From the NCBI GenBank assembly GCA_900550585.1, contig URST01000067.1:1-11538 (forward strand): a DNA stretch of 11,538 bases, written 5' to 3'. The notes beneath the pieces are model-generated. The model worked only from the letters and a program-made list of their open reading frames with translations. It searched no databases and was not told the DNA's origin. Position 1 is the stretch's first letter. Each line of letters begins with the position of its first letter. Positions 1-6,911 of the stretch are shown here, in pieces. This stretch comes from an uncultured Eubacteriales bacterium. GTDB lineage: Bacteria; Bacillota; Clostridia; Oscillospirales; Oscillospiraceae. The translations under genes were made by a program, and so were the position numbers.

Positions 1-54
1 AAGGCTTGATTTTGCCGACATTGAAAGTTCGGATTTATCATCGGTCGGGGGACC

Positions 55-93
55 AAAAAAGTCCTGAAACCGCAAGGGTTTTGGGACTTTTTT
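55..93 (+). terminator. Intrinsic terminator of an upstream gene
   Basis: Bases 55-71 pair with 77-93 (A-run, GTCC, GAAACC against GGTTT, GGAC, T-run) around a short GCAAG loop. Two pairs are G-T. The stem ends in six T and is followed by C and four more T, the usual rho-independent form on the + strand. The gene it would end lies to the left of the window; bases 1-54 hold no gene I can identify. Confidence 0.7.
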
Positions 94-118
94 CTTTTGT
101 CCGAAAGAAAAAAGTCCC
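83..118. other. Second hairpin, mutually exclusive with the preceding terminator
   Basis: Bases 83-97 and 104-118 form a perfect 15-bp inverted repeat around a 6-base loop. The left arm is the same segment that forms the 3' arm of the 55-93 hairpin, so an RNA can form only one of the two. It could be a back-up terminator, a terminator for reverse-strand transcription, or an attenuator-like switch. No gene begins immediately after it; the next promoter is at 193. A further imperfect hairpin (138-146 with 151-159) lies in the same gap. Confidence 0.5.
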
Positions 119-192
119 GTTTTTCCACCACCTTCAACCGCTGCCGGTGTCGGGAGCGGCATGGCGGCCTTGTGCAGGTAGTTTCTTATCGC

Positions 193-220
193 TTGACATT
201 CTCATAAATGAGAATATAAT
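193..220 (+). promoter_or_regulatory. Sigma-A promoter of the regulator-GNAT-kinase operon
   Basis: A perfect -35 (TTGACA, 193-198) and a perfect -10 (TATAAT, 215-220) are separated by 16 bp. A strong Shine-Dalgarno (GGGGAGGTG, 238-246) and an ATG at 257 follow. Consensus at both boxes predicts a strong promoter unless it is repressed, and the spacer holds a palindrome that could be the repressor site. Confidence 0.9.
198..215. promoter_or_regulatory. Probable operator in the promoter spacer
   Basis: ATTCTCAT, two bases, then ATGAGAAT: a perfect 8-bp inverted repeat filling the space between -35 and -10 and touching both boxes. Binding here would block RNA polymerase. The first gene downstream encodes a winged-helix DNA-binding protein, so autorepression is the natural inference. 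The binding protein is not shown by the sequence. Confidence 0.65.
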
Positions 221-256
221 AGAAGCAGAAAATGCTTGGGGAGGTGACGGCAAACG

Positions 257-805
257 ATGGAGACAGCGGAAGTGGTCATGAACCCTGTTCGGCAAAGGAT
301 ATTCCAGTATTTCCTGCTCCACGAAACCGGCACGGTGAAGGAACTCAAAAAAGCGCTGCCCGATGTGCCCAGCGCCAGCCTGTACCGCCATGTCAGGATC
401 CTCGCGGACCACGCGATCCTTGCGGTGGCGGGCGAAAACCGGATCCGGGGCACGGTGGAAAGCGTTTACCGGCTGAACAAGGATGCTATGGCGGCGGAGG
501 ATGCCGACGGCAGCGCCGTGCAGATGTCGCTGCTGGGCATCTGCGCGTCGTTTGCAAGGTATTTCGCCGGCGGCAGCGCCGACCCCCGCAGGGACATGCT
601 GCTGCTGACGAACTGCACGCTGGTACTGACGGACGAGGAATTTTCCGCCTTTCTTGCGGACATCAATGAGGTCGCCCTGAAATACATGAAAATAGAGGCG
701 GCGGAAAACCGCCGGACAAGGCGCATCACGCTTATCTCCGCCCCGGCGGATGAGCAGACGGCAGAAATGAAAGGAGAGCATGCATATGAAACAGACGGCC
801 TTTGA
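257..805 (+). CDS. Winged helix-turn-helix regulator (ArsR/HTH_20-like)
   Basis: A 182-residue predicted DNA-binding protein. Residues about 9-72 read as a winged helix: a first helix (RQRIFQYFLLHE), a second (TVKELKKAL), a recognition helix (SASLYRHVRILADHAIL), then a basic wing ending in an ESVYRL strand. The rest is mainly helical, with an acidic segment near residue 130 (TDEEFSAFLADI) that may dimerise or sense a ligand. No cysteine metal site is evident, so a metal-sensing ArsR role is not supported. The ATG at 257 has GGGGAGGTG 10 bases upstream. Its 3' end overlaps the acetyltransferase start by 20 bases, pointing to translational coupling. The palindromic site at 198-215 suggests that it represses its own operon. 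The effector is unknown. Confidence 0.85.
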   Translation: METAEVVMNPVRQRIFQYFLLHETGTVKELKKALPDVPSASLYRHVRILADHAILAVAGENRIRGTVESVYRLNKDAMAAEDADGSAVQMSLLGICASFARYFAGGSADPRRDMLLLTNCTLVLTDEEFSAFLADINEVALKYMKIEAAENRRTRRITLISAPADEQTAEMKGEHAYETDGL

Positions 806-1334
806 GATCGTCCGCGCACGGGCGCAGGATGCCGCCGCGCTGCTGGCGTATCTGAAGATCATCGGCGGGGAAACGGAAAACCTCAGCTTCGGCCCGGAGG
901 GCGTGCCGCTTGCGCCGGAGGCCGAGGAGGCCTATCTCAGCATGCAGGCGCAGTCCCACGACCATGTGCAGCTGCTGGCCAAGGTAAATGGGGAGATCAT
1001 CGGCACCGCCAGTCTCAACCGCAAGCCGAATCGCATGCACCACCGCGCGGAGTTCGGCATCAGCCTGAAAAAGGCGTGGTGGGGCTGCGGCGCGGCATCC
1101 GCGCTGGCGGAGGGCGTCCTTGCCTTTGCAAGGGAGTCCGGTGTGGAGCAGGTCGATCTTGAAGTGCGCAGCGACAACAAACGCGCCATTGCGCTGTATG
1201 AAAAGCTGGGCTTTCGCAAGCTGTGCACCTTCCCCGGATTTTTCAAGATCCATGGGGAGTTGGTGGATTTTGATCTTATGATCCTCCAGCTCTGCCCGCC
1301 GCAGGACGAAGCCGCCGGGACGGTACGCAGGTGA
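786..1334 (+). CDS. GNAT-family N-acetyltransferase
   Basis: Predicted acetyl-CoA-dependent acyltransferase, 182 residues. Features of the fold are an N-terminal strand (FEIVRARAQDAAALLAYL), the central strand AEFGISLKKAWWG (about 88-100) leading into the acetyl-CoA loop (WWGCGAASAL, a variant of Q/RxxGxG/A), a long helix, and motif B with DLEVRSDNKRAIALYEKLGF (about 124-143), where the Asn and the LYEKLGF segment are typical. The substrate cannot be told from sequence; amine and ribosomal-protein acetylation are both possible. An ATG also occurs at 780, but it lies only 3 bases from the GGAG of the Shine-Dalgarno (AAGGAGAG, 771-778). The ATG at 786 has normal spacing and is preferred. It overlaps the regulator before it and, through GTGA, the kinase-like gene after it. 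Confidence 0.88.
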   Translation: MKQTAFEIVRARAQDAAALLAYLKIIGGETENLSFGPEGVPLAPEAEEAYLSMQAQSHDHVQLLAKVNGEIIGTASLNRKPNRMHHRAEFGISLKKAWWGCGAASALAEGVLAFARESGVEQVDLEVRSDNKRAIALYEKLGFRKLCTFPGFFKIHGELVDFDLMILQLCPPQDEAAGTVRR

Positions 1335-1861
1335 CGGCAGACGGCGGGATGTGCGGCACATTGACCGTGAACGGAGCCGAATATACCGTGCTCCGGCTCC
1401 TTGGGAAGGGAAAGGGCGGCTATTCCTATCTGGTGACAGACGGTGCGGCGCGGTACGTCCTGAAGCAGATCCATCACGAGCCTTGCGCATACTACACCTT
1501 CGGCGACAAGCTGCAAGCGGAGCTGCGGGACTATGAAACGCTGTGCCGGCTGGGCATCCCCATGCCCCGGCTGCTGGCGGTGGACACCCCGCAGGAGCGT
1601 ATTTTGAAGGAATACATCGCCGGAGCCACGGTGGCGGAGCAGCTGAAAGCGGGACGGATAGAACCCTGCTGGCTCACGCAGGTGCGGGCCATGTGCCGTC
1701 TGCTGTACCCGGCGGGGCTGAACATCGACTACTATCCCACCAACTTCGTCCCGTGCGGCGGAACGCTTTACTACATCGACTATGAGTGCAGCGCCTATAT
1801 GGAGCAGTGGGACTTCGAGCATTGGGGCGCCCGGTATTGGACGGCGCATGACGCGGAATGA
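1331..1861 (+). CDS. Minimal protein-kinase-fold protein
   Basis: 176 residues from a GTG that overlaps the previous stop as GTGA; an ATG at 1349 would give 170. Kinase signatures occur in order: glycine-rich loop GKGKGGYSYLV (25-35), the ATP-lysine in YVLKQI (K45), a C-helix glutamate near E64 or E69, a hinge-like ILKEYIAG (91-98), a catalytic loop NIDYYPTNF with D133 and N138, and a metal-binding IDYE (D150) in place of DFG. The usual HGD/HRD is NID here, as in some atypical kinases. At 176 residues it is much shorter than typical kinases (around 260), with a very small C-lobe. It could phosphorylate a protein or a small molecule, or act as a pseudokinase. Cotranscription with the acetyltransferase suggests that the two act on a common target, but that is inference. 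Confidence 0.75.
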   Translation: MTADGGMCGTLTVNGAEYTVLRLLGKGKGGYSYLVTDGAARYVLKQIHHEPCAYYTFGDKLQAELRDYETLCRLGIPMPRLLAVDTPQERILKEYIAGATVAEQLKAGRIEPCWLTQVRAMCRLLYPAGLNIDYYPTNFVPCGGTLYYIDYECSAYMEQWDFEHWGARYWTAHDAE

Positions 1862-1888
1862 CCGCATGGCCCCTTGAAGGGACCGGAT

Positions 1889-1935
1889 AAAAAGGTACGA
1901 AGCAATACCGACAGGTATTGCTCCGCACCTTTTTT
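1889..1935. terminator. Bidirectional terminator between convergent genes
   Basis: Five A, GGT, CG and AGCAATACC (from 1889) pair with GGTATTGCT, CG, ACC and a T-run (to 1934) with two internal mismatches and a GACA loop. The A-run and T-run on opposite arms let it work for the kinase-like gene (+) and the phosphate transporter (-). Confidence 0.85.
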
Positions 1936-1941
1936 GCGATT

Positions 1942-3696
1942 TTACAGGTGGTACTTCTGTTGGTACGCCTCGTAGTACCGGGCGAAGGAGTGGGACTTCA
2001 TGGCCCGGACGCTGTTGAGATACTCGTGGGTGTCGAAGGAGTCGGACTCCAGTTCGATGATGGCCACGGCGATGTTGGAGCAGTGGTCGGCCACGCGCTC
2101 GTAGTTGGTCAGCAGGTCATTGAACACGAAGCCCTGCCCCAGCGTGCAGGCACCGGACTGCAGGCGGTCCACATGGTGGGACTTCATCTCGTCGCACAGA
2201 CCGTCGATGATCTCCTCCAGCGGCTCCACCCGGGCGGCCTGCTGTATATCGTTGGCCACAAAGGCGGCAATGGAGATGGACAGGATCTCCCGCAGGGCGG
2301 ACTCCATGACCTCCAGCTCGCGGCTGGCGGCGGCGGAAAACACCATGTCCTTGTCGTGGATCTCCTTGGCCGTTTCGGAGATATTCAGCGCATGGTCGGA
2401 GATACGCTCGAAGTCCGAAATGGTGTGGAGGAACTTGCTGACCTCCTCGCTCTGGGCGCTGGACAGGGAGCGGCTGGTGATCTTCATGAGATAGGTGCCC
2501 AGCTTGTCCTCGTAGCGGTCGATCAGGGACTCCGTCTCCGCCACGGACTGGAAACCCTTGTCCGAATAGTCGGTGCGCAGGGCCATGGCATCCAGCAGGT
2601 TGCCGGCGGCGCGCTCGGCCATGGAGTTGGTGACGAGGCGGCTCTGCTCGATGGACAGGGCCGGGTGCTGGAGGAAACGCTCCTCCAGACGGTCGATATC
2701 CTGATCCTCCGCCTGCTGGCCGTTGTCGGGGAACAGGAACACCACCAACTTTTCCATGGCGCCGATCAGCGGCAGCAGCACCACCAGCGTGGCCAGACGG
2801 AACAGCGTGTTCATCAGGGCGATGCTGACGGCGGTCATGGTGGTGTCCAGGAACGTAAAGTGCAGGAAGGCGTTGAGGGTGTAGAACACCAGCGACCAGA
2901 TGGTCACGCCCAGCACGTCGATGAGCAGATACACAAAGGCGGTGCGCCGGCCGTTGAGGTTGGCGCCCAGCGCCGACAGCAGCACCGGCACCGCCGCGCC
3001 GATGGCGATACCCATGACGATGGGGAATGCGATCTCAAAGGTGATGGCGCCGGTGATGGACAGGGCCTGCAGGATACCCACGGCGGCGGAGGCGCTCTGC
3101 AGGATGCTGGTGAACGCAATGCCCACCAGAATGCCCAGCAGCGGGTTGGAAAACGATGTCAGGATGCGGATGAACGCCTCGCTCTCCCGCAGGGGGGAGA
3201 CGGCGCCGGACATGGCGGACATGCCGTACATCAGCACGGCGAAGCCCAGCAGGATGTCGCCCACATGGCGGGAGGAGGTCTTGCCGGAGAACATGCGCAG
3301 GACAATGCCGGCCACGGCCACAAGGCCGGTGAGCACCTCGGTGCTCAGCAGCTGGACAAGGCCGCTGCCGCCGGGGATATAGGAAAGGCACAGGATCCAG
3401 CCGGTGACGCTGGTGCCCAGGATGGCGCCCATGATGACGCCGATGGCCTGCCGCACCTTCATCATGCCGGAGTTGACGAAGCCCACCACCATCACAGAGG
3501 TGGCGGAGGAGGACTGGATGACGGCGGTGACGCCGGTGCCCAGCAGGACGCCCTTCAGCGGGGTGCTGCTGAGACGGTAGAGCACCAGCTCCAGCTTGCT
3601 GCCGGCCACCTTTTTCAGCCCCTCGCCCATCAGAGACATGCCAAACAGGAACAAGGCGATGCCGCCCAGCAGCGATATGACGTCTGAAATGCCCAT
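1942..3696 (-). CDS. Na+/phosphate cotransporter with PhoU-like domain (NptA/YjbB type)
   Basis: A 584-residue predicted inner-membrane protein importing or exporting phosphate with sodium. Two Na_Pi_cotrans repeats are visible, each with the family's glutamine-serine motif: QSSSATS at 61-67 and QSASAA at 200-205. Hydrophobic segments run from about residue 5 to 322. A soluble helical region follows (about 345-575), with PhoU-like features such as SDFERISDHALNI and NYERVADHCSNI. Phosphate transport is known for the family; direction and regulation are not. A longer start at 3714 exists, but the ATG at 3696 lies 7 bases after a GGGAGGGG Shine-Dalgarno that the longer form would translate, so 3696 is chosen. 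It is monocistronic between a terminator and its own promoter. Confidence 0.93.
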   Translation of the reverse strand: MGISDVISLLGGIALFLFGMSLMGEGLKKVAGSKLELVLYRLSSTPLKGVLLGTGVTAVIQSSSATSVMVVGFVNSGMMKVRQAIGVIMGAILGTSVTGWILCLSYIPGGSGLVQLLSTEVLTGLVAVAGIVLRMFSGKTSSRHVGDILLGFAVLMYGMSAMSGAVSPLRESEAFIRILTSFSNPLLGILVGIAFTSILQSASAAVGILQALSITGAITFEIAFPIVMGIAIGAAVPVLLSALGANLNGRRTAFVYLLIDVLGVTIWSLVFYTLNAFLHFTFLDTTMTAVSIALMNTLFRLATLVVLLPLIGAMEKLVVFLFPDNGQQAEDQDIDRLEERFLQHPALSIEQSRLVTNSMAERAAGNLLDAMALRTDYSDKGFQSVAETESLIDRYEDKLGTYLMKITSRSLSSAQSEEVSKFLHTISDFERISDHALNISETAKEIHDKDMVFSAAASRELEVMESALREILSISIAAFVANDIQQAARVEPLEEIIDGLCDEMKSHHVDRLQSGACTLGQGFVFNDLLTNYERVADHCSNIAVAIIELESDSFDTHEYLNSVRAMKSHSFARYYEAYQQKYHL

Positions 3697-3737
3697 ATGC
3701 GCATCCCCTCCCATTATTTACCTTAATAACTGCTATC

Positions 3738-3766
3738 AGTATACAGGAACGATGGACATTTGTCGA
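3738..3766 (-). promoter_or_regulatory. Promoter of the Na+/phosphate transporter gene
   Basis: Reading on the - strand, TCGACA (3766-3761) is 17 bp from TATACT (3743-3738). Each box differs from consensus at one position, and the -10 lies about 40 bp upstream of the chosen start. No obvious Pho-box repeat is visible. Confidence 0.75.
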
Positions 3767-3828
3767 CAGGGCGGTGCATAAAAAAGAAGTAAAATTTTCG
3801 GAGAGTTTTATGCGCCGCTTTGACGTTC

Positions 3829-3857
3829 TTGCCAAAGCGGAAAAGAACGGGTATAAT
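3829..3857 (+). promoter_or_regulatory. Promoter of the COG2426 membrane-protein gene
   Basis: TTGCCA (3829-3834), a 17-bp spacer and a perfect TATAAT (3852-3857), about 36 bp upstream of the ATG at 3893. It points away from the transporter promoter, so the two genes are divergent. Confidence 0.8.
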
Positions 3858-3892
3858 AAGGAAAGTTTTTGGGAAAAGGGGAATCTCGGTCT

Positions 3893-4369
3893 ATGCTGAA
3901 ACACTGTCTCATCGTCTTTTTTGTGTCCATGGTGCCCATCATCGAGCTGCGGGGCGCCATCCCCTACGGCGTTGGGTTCGGGCTGCCGCTGTGGCTGACG
4001 TACTGCATTGCCATCGTGGGCAATATGCTGCCGGTGCCGGTCATCTACTTCTTCGCCCGGAAGGTGCTGGTGTGGGGCAGCGGCAAGCCGGTGATCGGGA
4101 AATTCTTCTCGTTCTGTCTGGAGAAGGGCGAGAAGGCCGGGCGGAAGCTGCAGCAAAAGGCGGGCCGCGGCCTGTACTGGGCGCTGCTGCTGTTCGTGGG
4201 CATCCCGCTGCCGGGCACCGGCGCGTGGACGGGCACGCTGGCGGCCAGCCTGCTGGACATGGACTTCAAAAAGAGCGTGCTGGCCTGCATGGGCGGCGTA
4301 CTGCTGGCGGGCGTCATCATGGGCGCGCTGAGCCAGCTGGGCGTGGAGGTGTTCCGCGCCGCCGCGTAA
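3893..4369 (+). CDS. COG2426 small multidrug-export-like membrane protein
   Basis: 158 residues, strongly hydrophobic, with about four membrane segments (roughly 5-17, 30-55, 95-110 and 128-148). The family signatures are clear: VPIIELRGAIPYG near the N terminus (14-26) and FVGIPLPGTGAWTG in the second half (101-114). These paired re-entrant-like Pro/Gly motifs resemble the DedA fold. The Pfam name (Putative_small_multi-drug_export) is historical; the transport substrate is not established. The frame stays open to a TTG at 3869, but the ATG at 3893 begins the hydrophobic N terminus. AAGGGG lies 11 bases upstream of it, a rather long spacing. A 22-bp-stem terminator follows the stop codon directly. 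Confidence 0.88.
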   Translation: MLKHCLIVFFVSMVPIIELRGAIPYGVGFGLPLWLTYCIAIVGNMLPVPVIYFFARKVLVWGSGKPVIGKFFSFCLEKGEKAGRKLQQKAGRGLYWALLLFVGIPLPGTGAWTGTLAASLLDMDFKKSVLACMGGVLLAGVIMGALSQLGVEVFRAAA

Positions 4370-4372
4370 CGG

Positions 4373-4419
4373 ACAAAAAGAGGGGGCGTACACCGCCGGT
4401 GTACGCCCCCTCTTTTTGT
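4373..4419. terminator. Strong bidirectional terminator
   Basis: A perfect 22-bp stem (4373-4394 with 4398-4419) around a 3-base loop, with an A-run on the left arm and a T-run on the right. It starts within a few bases of the stop codon of the + strand membrane-protein gene and ends just before the stop codon of the - strand alarmone synthetase, so it serves both. Confidence 0.95.
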
Positions 4420-4421
4420 TT

Positions 4422-5108
4422 TCAGGCGTGGTAACGGGGCTCCTGCCCCTGATAGATGTCCTGCATCTCCTGATCGATCTCGCTGATGGCATCGGAGCAC
4501 AGACGCAGGCGGGCGGCGTCCTCGTCGGTGAACTGCCGGTCGGATTTGTAGCGCAGCTCGTGCTCCAGACTGGCCCACATGTCCATGGCGATGGTGCGCA
4601 GCTGTATCTCCACCGGCAGCACCATGGTGCCCTCGGAAATGACGATGGGCACGTTCACCACCAGATGCAGGCTGCGGTAGCCGGATGGCTTGGGCTCCTT
4701 GATGTAGTCCACCTCCCGGATGACCCGGAACGACTCGAACCGTGTCAGCAGCGAGCGGAGGTAGTAGATGTCGTCCATGTAGTTGCAGATGACGCGGATC
4801 CCGGCCAGATCCTGTATGTGGGCGTAGATATTGTCGATGGTCACCTCATAGCCCCGGCGCTTCAGCTTATCCACGATGCTGTCCAGAGACTTGATGCGGT
4901 ACTCGATGTGGTGGATAGGGGAGTGGTCGTACATCCGGGCGAACTCCTCGTCCAGTATCTCCATCTGTGTGACGGCCACCTTCAGGGCGCTGCGGTAGAG
5001 ATGGGTCACGCGCACCATCCCGGCGGCCAGCGCCTGCTGCTCCGGCGGCAGATTCCCGGCCACGGGGATGTCCCGCAGCCGAATACTGCCGCTCTTTTCG
5101 ATCATCAT
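4422..5108 (-). CDS. Small alarmone synthetase, RelQ/RelP type (GTP pyrophosphokinase)
   Basis: A 228-residue predicted cytosolic enzyme that transfers pyrophosphate from ATP to GDP or GTP, giving (p)ppGpp, the stringent-response signal. A synthetase domain alone is present: RIKSLDSIVDKL (71-82), IQDLAGIRVIC (98-108), YIKEPKPSGYRSLHLVV (135-151, the G-loop and YRS region), VEIQLRT (166-172, with the Mg-binding Glu) and a conserved ASLEHELRYK (179-188). There is no HD hydrolase, TGS or ACT domain, so it is not a long Rel/SpoT. The length matches the RelQ/RelP class. The frame also opens at 5138, but the ATG at 5108 has AAGGAGGG 8 bases upstream, inside the longer form, so 5108 is chosen. RelQ and RelP cannot be told apart safely by eye. 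Confidence 0.92.
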   Translation of the reverse strand: MMIEKSGSIRLRDIPVAGNLPPEQQALAAGMVRVTHLYRSALKVAVTQMEILDEEFARMYDHSPIHHIEYRIKSLDSIVDKLKRRGYEVTIDNIYAHIQDLAGIRVICNYMDDIYYLRSLLTRFESFRVIREVDYIKEPKPSGYRSLHLVVNVPIVISEGTMVLPVEIQLRTIAMDMWASLEHELRYKSDRQFTDEDAARLRLCSDAISEIDQEMQDIYQGQEPRYHA

Positions 5109-5192
5109 GGGCAATGCCCTCCTTCTTTCCTCATGCACCTATCGTAACACGAAAGTATGTCCTGCTTATGAACAAACCCGTTTCTTTTTTCT

Positions 5193-5222
5193 ATTATATA
5201 CGACAGATGCCGCGAAATGCAA
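5193..5222 (-). promoter_or_regulatory. Probable promoter of the alarmone synthetase gene
   Basis: On the - strand a perfect TATAAT (5198-5193) is preceded by a weak -35 (TTGCAT, 5222-5217) at 18 bp. This gives a leader of about 80 bases. The -10 is convincing, the -35 less so. Confidence 0.5.
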
Positions 5223-5257
5223 GAGACGTGTTGTACAAACTGCCAGAAATGCGCAAA

Positions 5258-5286
5258 GAAAACCGGCAGCACCGCTGCCGGTTTTC
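5258..5286 (-). terminator. Terminator of the glycosyltransferase operon
   Basis: A perfect 13-bp stem (5258-5270 with 5274-5286, GAAAACCGGCAGC and its complement) with a 3-base loop. On the - strand it ends in TTTTCTTT, and it begins 14 bases after the glycosyltransferase stop. Confidence 0.85.
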
Positions 5287-5299
5287 CGGGTATCACATA

Positions 5300-6427
5300 T
5301 CATACGGCGGCGGGCGTCCTGCCGCAGCGGCACAGCACCGCCTCCGCCGTGCGGGCGGCGGCCTGCCCGTCAAAGTCCCGGCGCTGGGCCTCTGCCAGCG
5401 CCTGCCGGCGGGCGTCGTCCGCCAGCAGGGACAGGGCACTGTCCGCGATGGCGTCGTTGCCGCATGGCTCCGCCCAGCCGTGGGCGGCGAAGAATGCCTG
5501 GTTCCGGGTCTCGCAGCCCCCCACCAGATCGGCCAGCAGCATGGGCACGCCCTTGCAGGCGGCCTCGGTGATGCTGATGCCGCCGGGCTTGGACACCAGC
5601 AGATCGGCGCTGTCCATATACTGTGCCACCCGGGAGGTGAAGCCCACCGCCTGCACCCGCAGGAGGCTGCGCATCTGCAAGGCGTAGAGCATCTGGCGGT
5701 TGCTGCCGCACAGCACCGTGGCATAGTCCCCCTCCGGCAGCAGCTCGTCCAGCTGGCGGGCCAGCTCCGTCATGGGGCCGCAGCCGATGCTGCCGCTCAT
5801 CAGCAGGATGTGCCGGCCCTCCGCCGGCAGCTCCAGCTCCCGCCGGGCGGCGGCGCGGTCCGGCGGCGCATTGAACACGCTGCGGGTGGGGATGCCGGCG
5901 GGCAGCAGCGTCTCCACCGCGATGCCGCAGCGGATAAACTCCTCCGCCAGCTCCTGATGGGGGATGACGCAGATGTCCGGGGTGCAGCTGCCCACGGTGG
6001 GTGAGCAGGTGTAGTCCGTGGCCACGAAGCAGAAGGGCATGGGCGCCCCGCCGTCCTGCCGGAGCATGGTCATCATCAGCGCCGGGATCACATGGACGCA
6101 GACCACGGCGTCACACCGCTGGGCCTGCAGATAGCGGTACAGGCGGCGGGCGCCCCGGGCCAGATAGCGGTCCATCGGGTTGTTTTTCGGTACGGCGCGG
6201 CCCGTCTCCTCCTCGGCGGACATATAGCCCGCCTTGTAGAGATGGGGGTGGTGGCGGTACAGCCGGGTGTGCCAGCGGGACACGAATTTCGATGCCTTCT
6301 GGGAGATGAAGGACAGGCCGTCCAGCACGGTGCAGTCCGCGCCGCGGCGCTGAAATTCCTCGGTCAGTGCGGCGGCCACGGCGTTGTGTCCGCCGCCGGT
6401 ATTACAGGTCAGTATCAGGATGTTCAT
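5300..6427 (-). CDS. Processive diacylglycerol glycosyltransferase (UgtP/MGDG synthase type, GT28)
   Basis: A 375-residue predicted membrane-associated enzyme that adds sugar from a UDP-sugar to diacylglycerol, making membrane glycolipids or the lipoteichoic acid anchor. The N-terminal half carries the MGDG-synthase signature TGGGHNAVAAAL (10-21). The C-terminal half has the GT28 nucleotide-sugar site: SGSIGCGPM (211-219) and SKPGGISITEAACKGVPML (279-297). The length is normal for the family. It starts inside the preceding acyltransferase gene (26-base overlap), with GGAAAGG upstream. It is the last gene of the TetR-acyltransferase-glycosyltransferase unit and is followed by a terminator. The sugar and the number of additions cannot be read from sequence. 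Confidence 0.9.
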   Translation of the reverse strand: MNILILTCNTGGGHNAVAAALTEEFQRRGADCTVLDGLSFISQKASKFVSRWHTRLYRHHPHLYKAGYMSAEEETGRAVPKNNPMDRYLARGARRLYRYLQAQRCDAVVCVHVIPALMMTMLRQDGGAPMPFCFVATDYTCSPTVGSCTPDICVIPHQELAEEFIRCGIAVETLLPAGIPTRSVFNAPPDRAAARRELELPAEGRHILLMSGSIGCGPMTELARQLDELLPEGDYATVLCGSNRQMLYALQMRSLLRVQAVGFTSRVAQYMDSADLLVSKPGGISITEAACKGVPMLLADLVGGCETRNQAFFAAHGWAEPCGNDAIADSALSLLADDARRQALAEAQRRDFDGQAAARTAEAVLCRCGRTPAAV

Positions 6428-6911
6428 GGTTTCCTTTCCGCTGCTCCCGTCGTTGCAGCAAGCTCCGTAGCCGCAGGAGCCGCGGTCTGTTGTAGCGTTG
6501 GATGAGGATGAAGGGCAGGTTCCCCAGCAGGGCCCACACCAGCCAGACCAGGACGCCGCCCCAGCCGGGCCACAGCCCCAGGCAGACGAGACCCAGCAGG
6601 GTGGAGGCGGTATGCACCGCCTCGGCCACGCAGGTCTCCTGTACCAGCACGTCCGCCTGCGCGGCGGTGACGGCGGTGGGCGACACCTGCTTTTTCACCA
6701 TATCCGGCAGGATACGGCTCATGTCTGGCACCAGCGTTTTCCAGCGGTCCACGCCGATGCGCGTATAGAGCTTACCCTGTTTTTCCCATTTGTAACACTT
6801 GTAGGGGAAGCGCTCCTCATCGAACCACCGGCGGGGCAGAGCCTGTCCCACCGGGTGGGCCAGCAGAGCCAGTGCCAGCAGATAGAGGACGCATTTGAGA
6901 AAGCCGCTCAT
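6402..6911 (-). CDS. CrtO-like membrane acyltransferase (glycosyl-4,4'-diaponeurosporenoate acyltransferase family)
   Basis: A 169-residue membrane protein with a hydrophobic N-terminal segment (3-19) and hydrophobic stretches near 100-138. The segment FPYKCYKWEKQGKLYTRIGVDRWK (35-58), followed by a Pro-Asp element (LVPD), and the C-terminal NLPFILIQRYNRPRL (131-145), match the pattern I know from the CrtO family. In Staphylococcus aureus CrtO adds a fatty acid to the sugar of a glycosylated carotenoid. No carotenoid genes are in this window, and the next gene makes glycosyl-diacylglycerol, so acylation of a glycolipid sugar is a reasonable inference. The ATG at 6911 overlaps the TetR stop as ATGA. 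The frame is open further upstream, but that part is low-complexity shadow of the TetR gene. The family call is by motif memory. Confidence 0.7.
   Translation of the reverse strand: MSGFLKCVLYLLALALLAHPVGQALPRRWFDEERFPYKCYKWEKQGKLYTRIGVDRWKTLVPDMSRILPDMVKKQVSPTAVTAAQADVLVQETCVAEAVHTASTLLGLVCLGLWPGWGGVLVWLVWALLGNLPFILIQRYNRPRLLRLRSLLQRREQRKGNHEHPDTDL

Noticed and set aside
6..281. + strand frame at the window start
   Set aside because: It runs through terminator hairpins and a consensus promoter and gives a product with no recognisable features.
1918..3687. Long open frame antisense to the phosphate transporter (589 codons)
   Set aside because: It is a mirror of a high-GC gene; its product is Gly/His/Gln/Val-rich with no motifs, while the opposite strand has full Na_Pi_cotrans and PhoU-like signatures.
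4416..5147. + strand open frame opposite the alarmone synthetase
   Set aside because: The - strand has all RelA/SpoT synthetase motifs and a proper Shine-Dalgarno; the + strand product has none and begins in a terminator stem.
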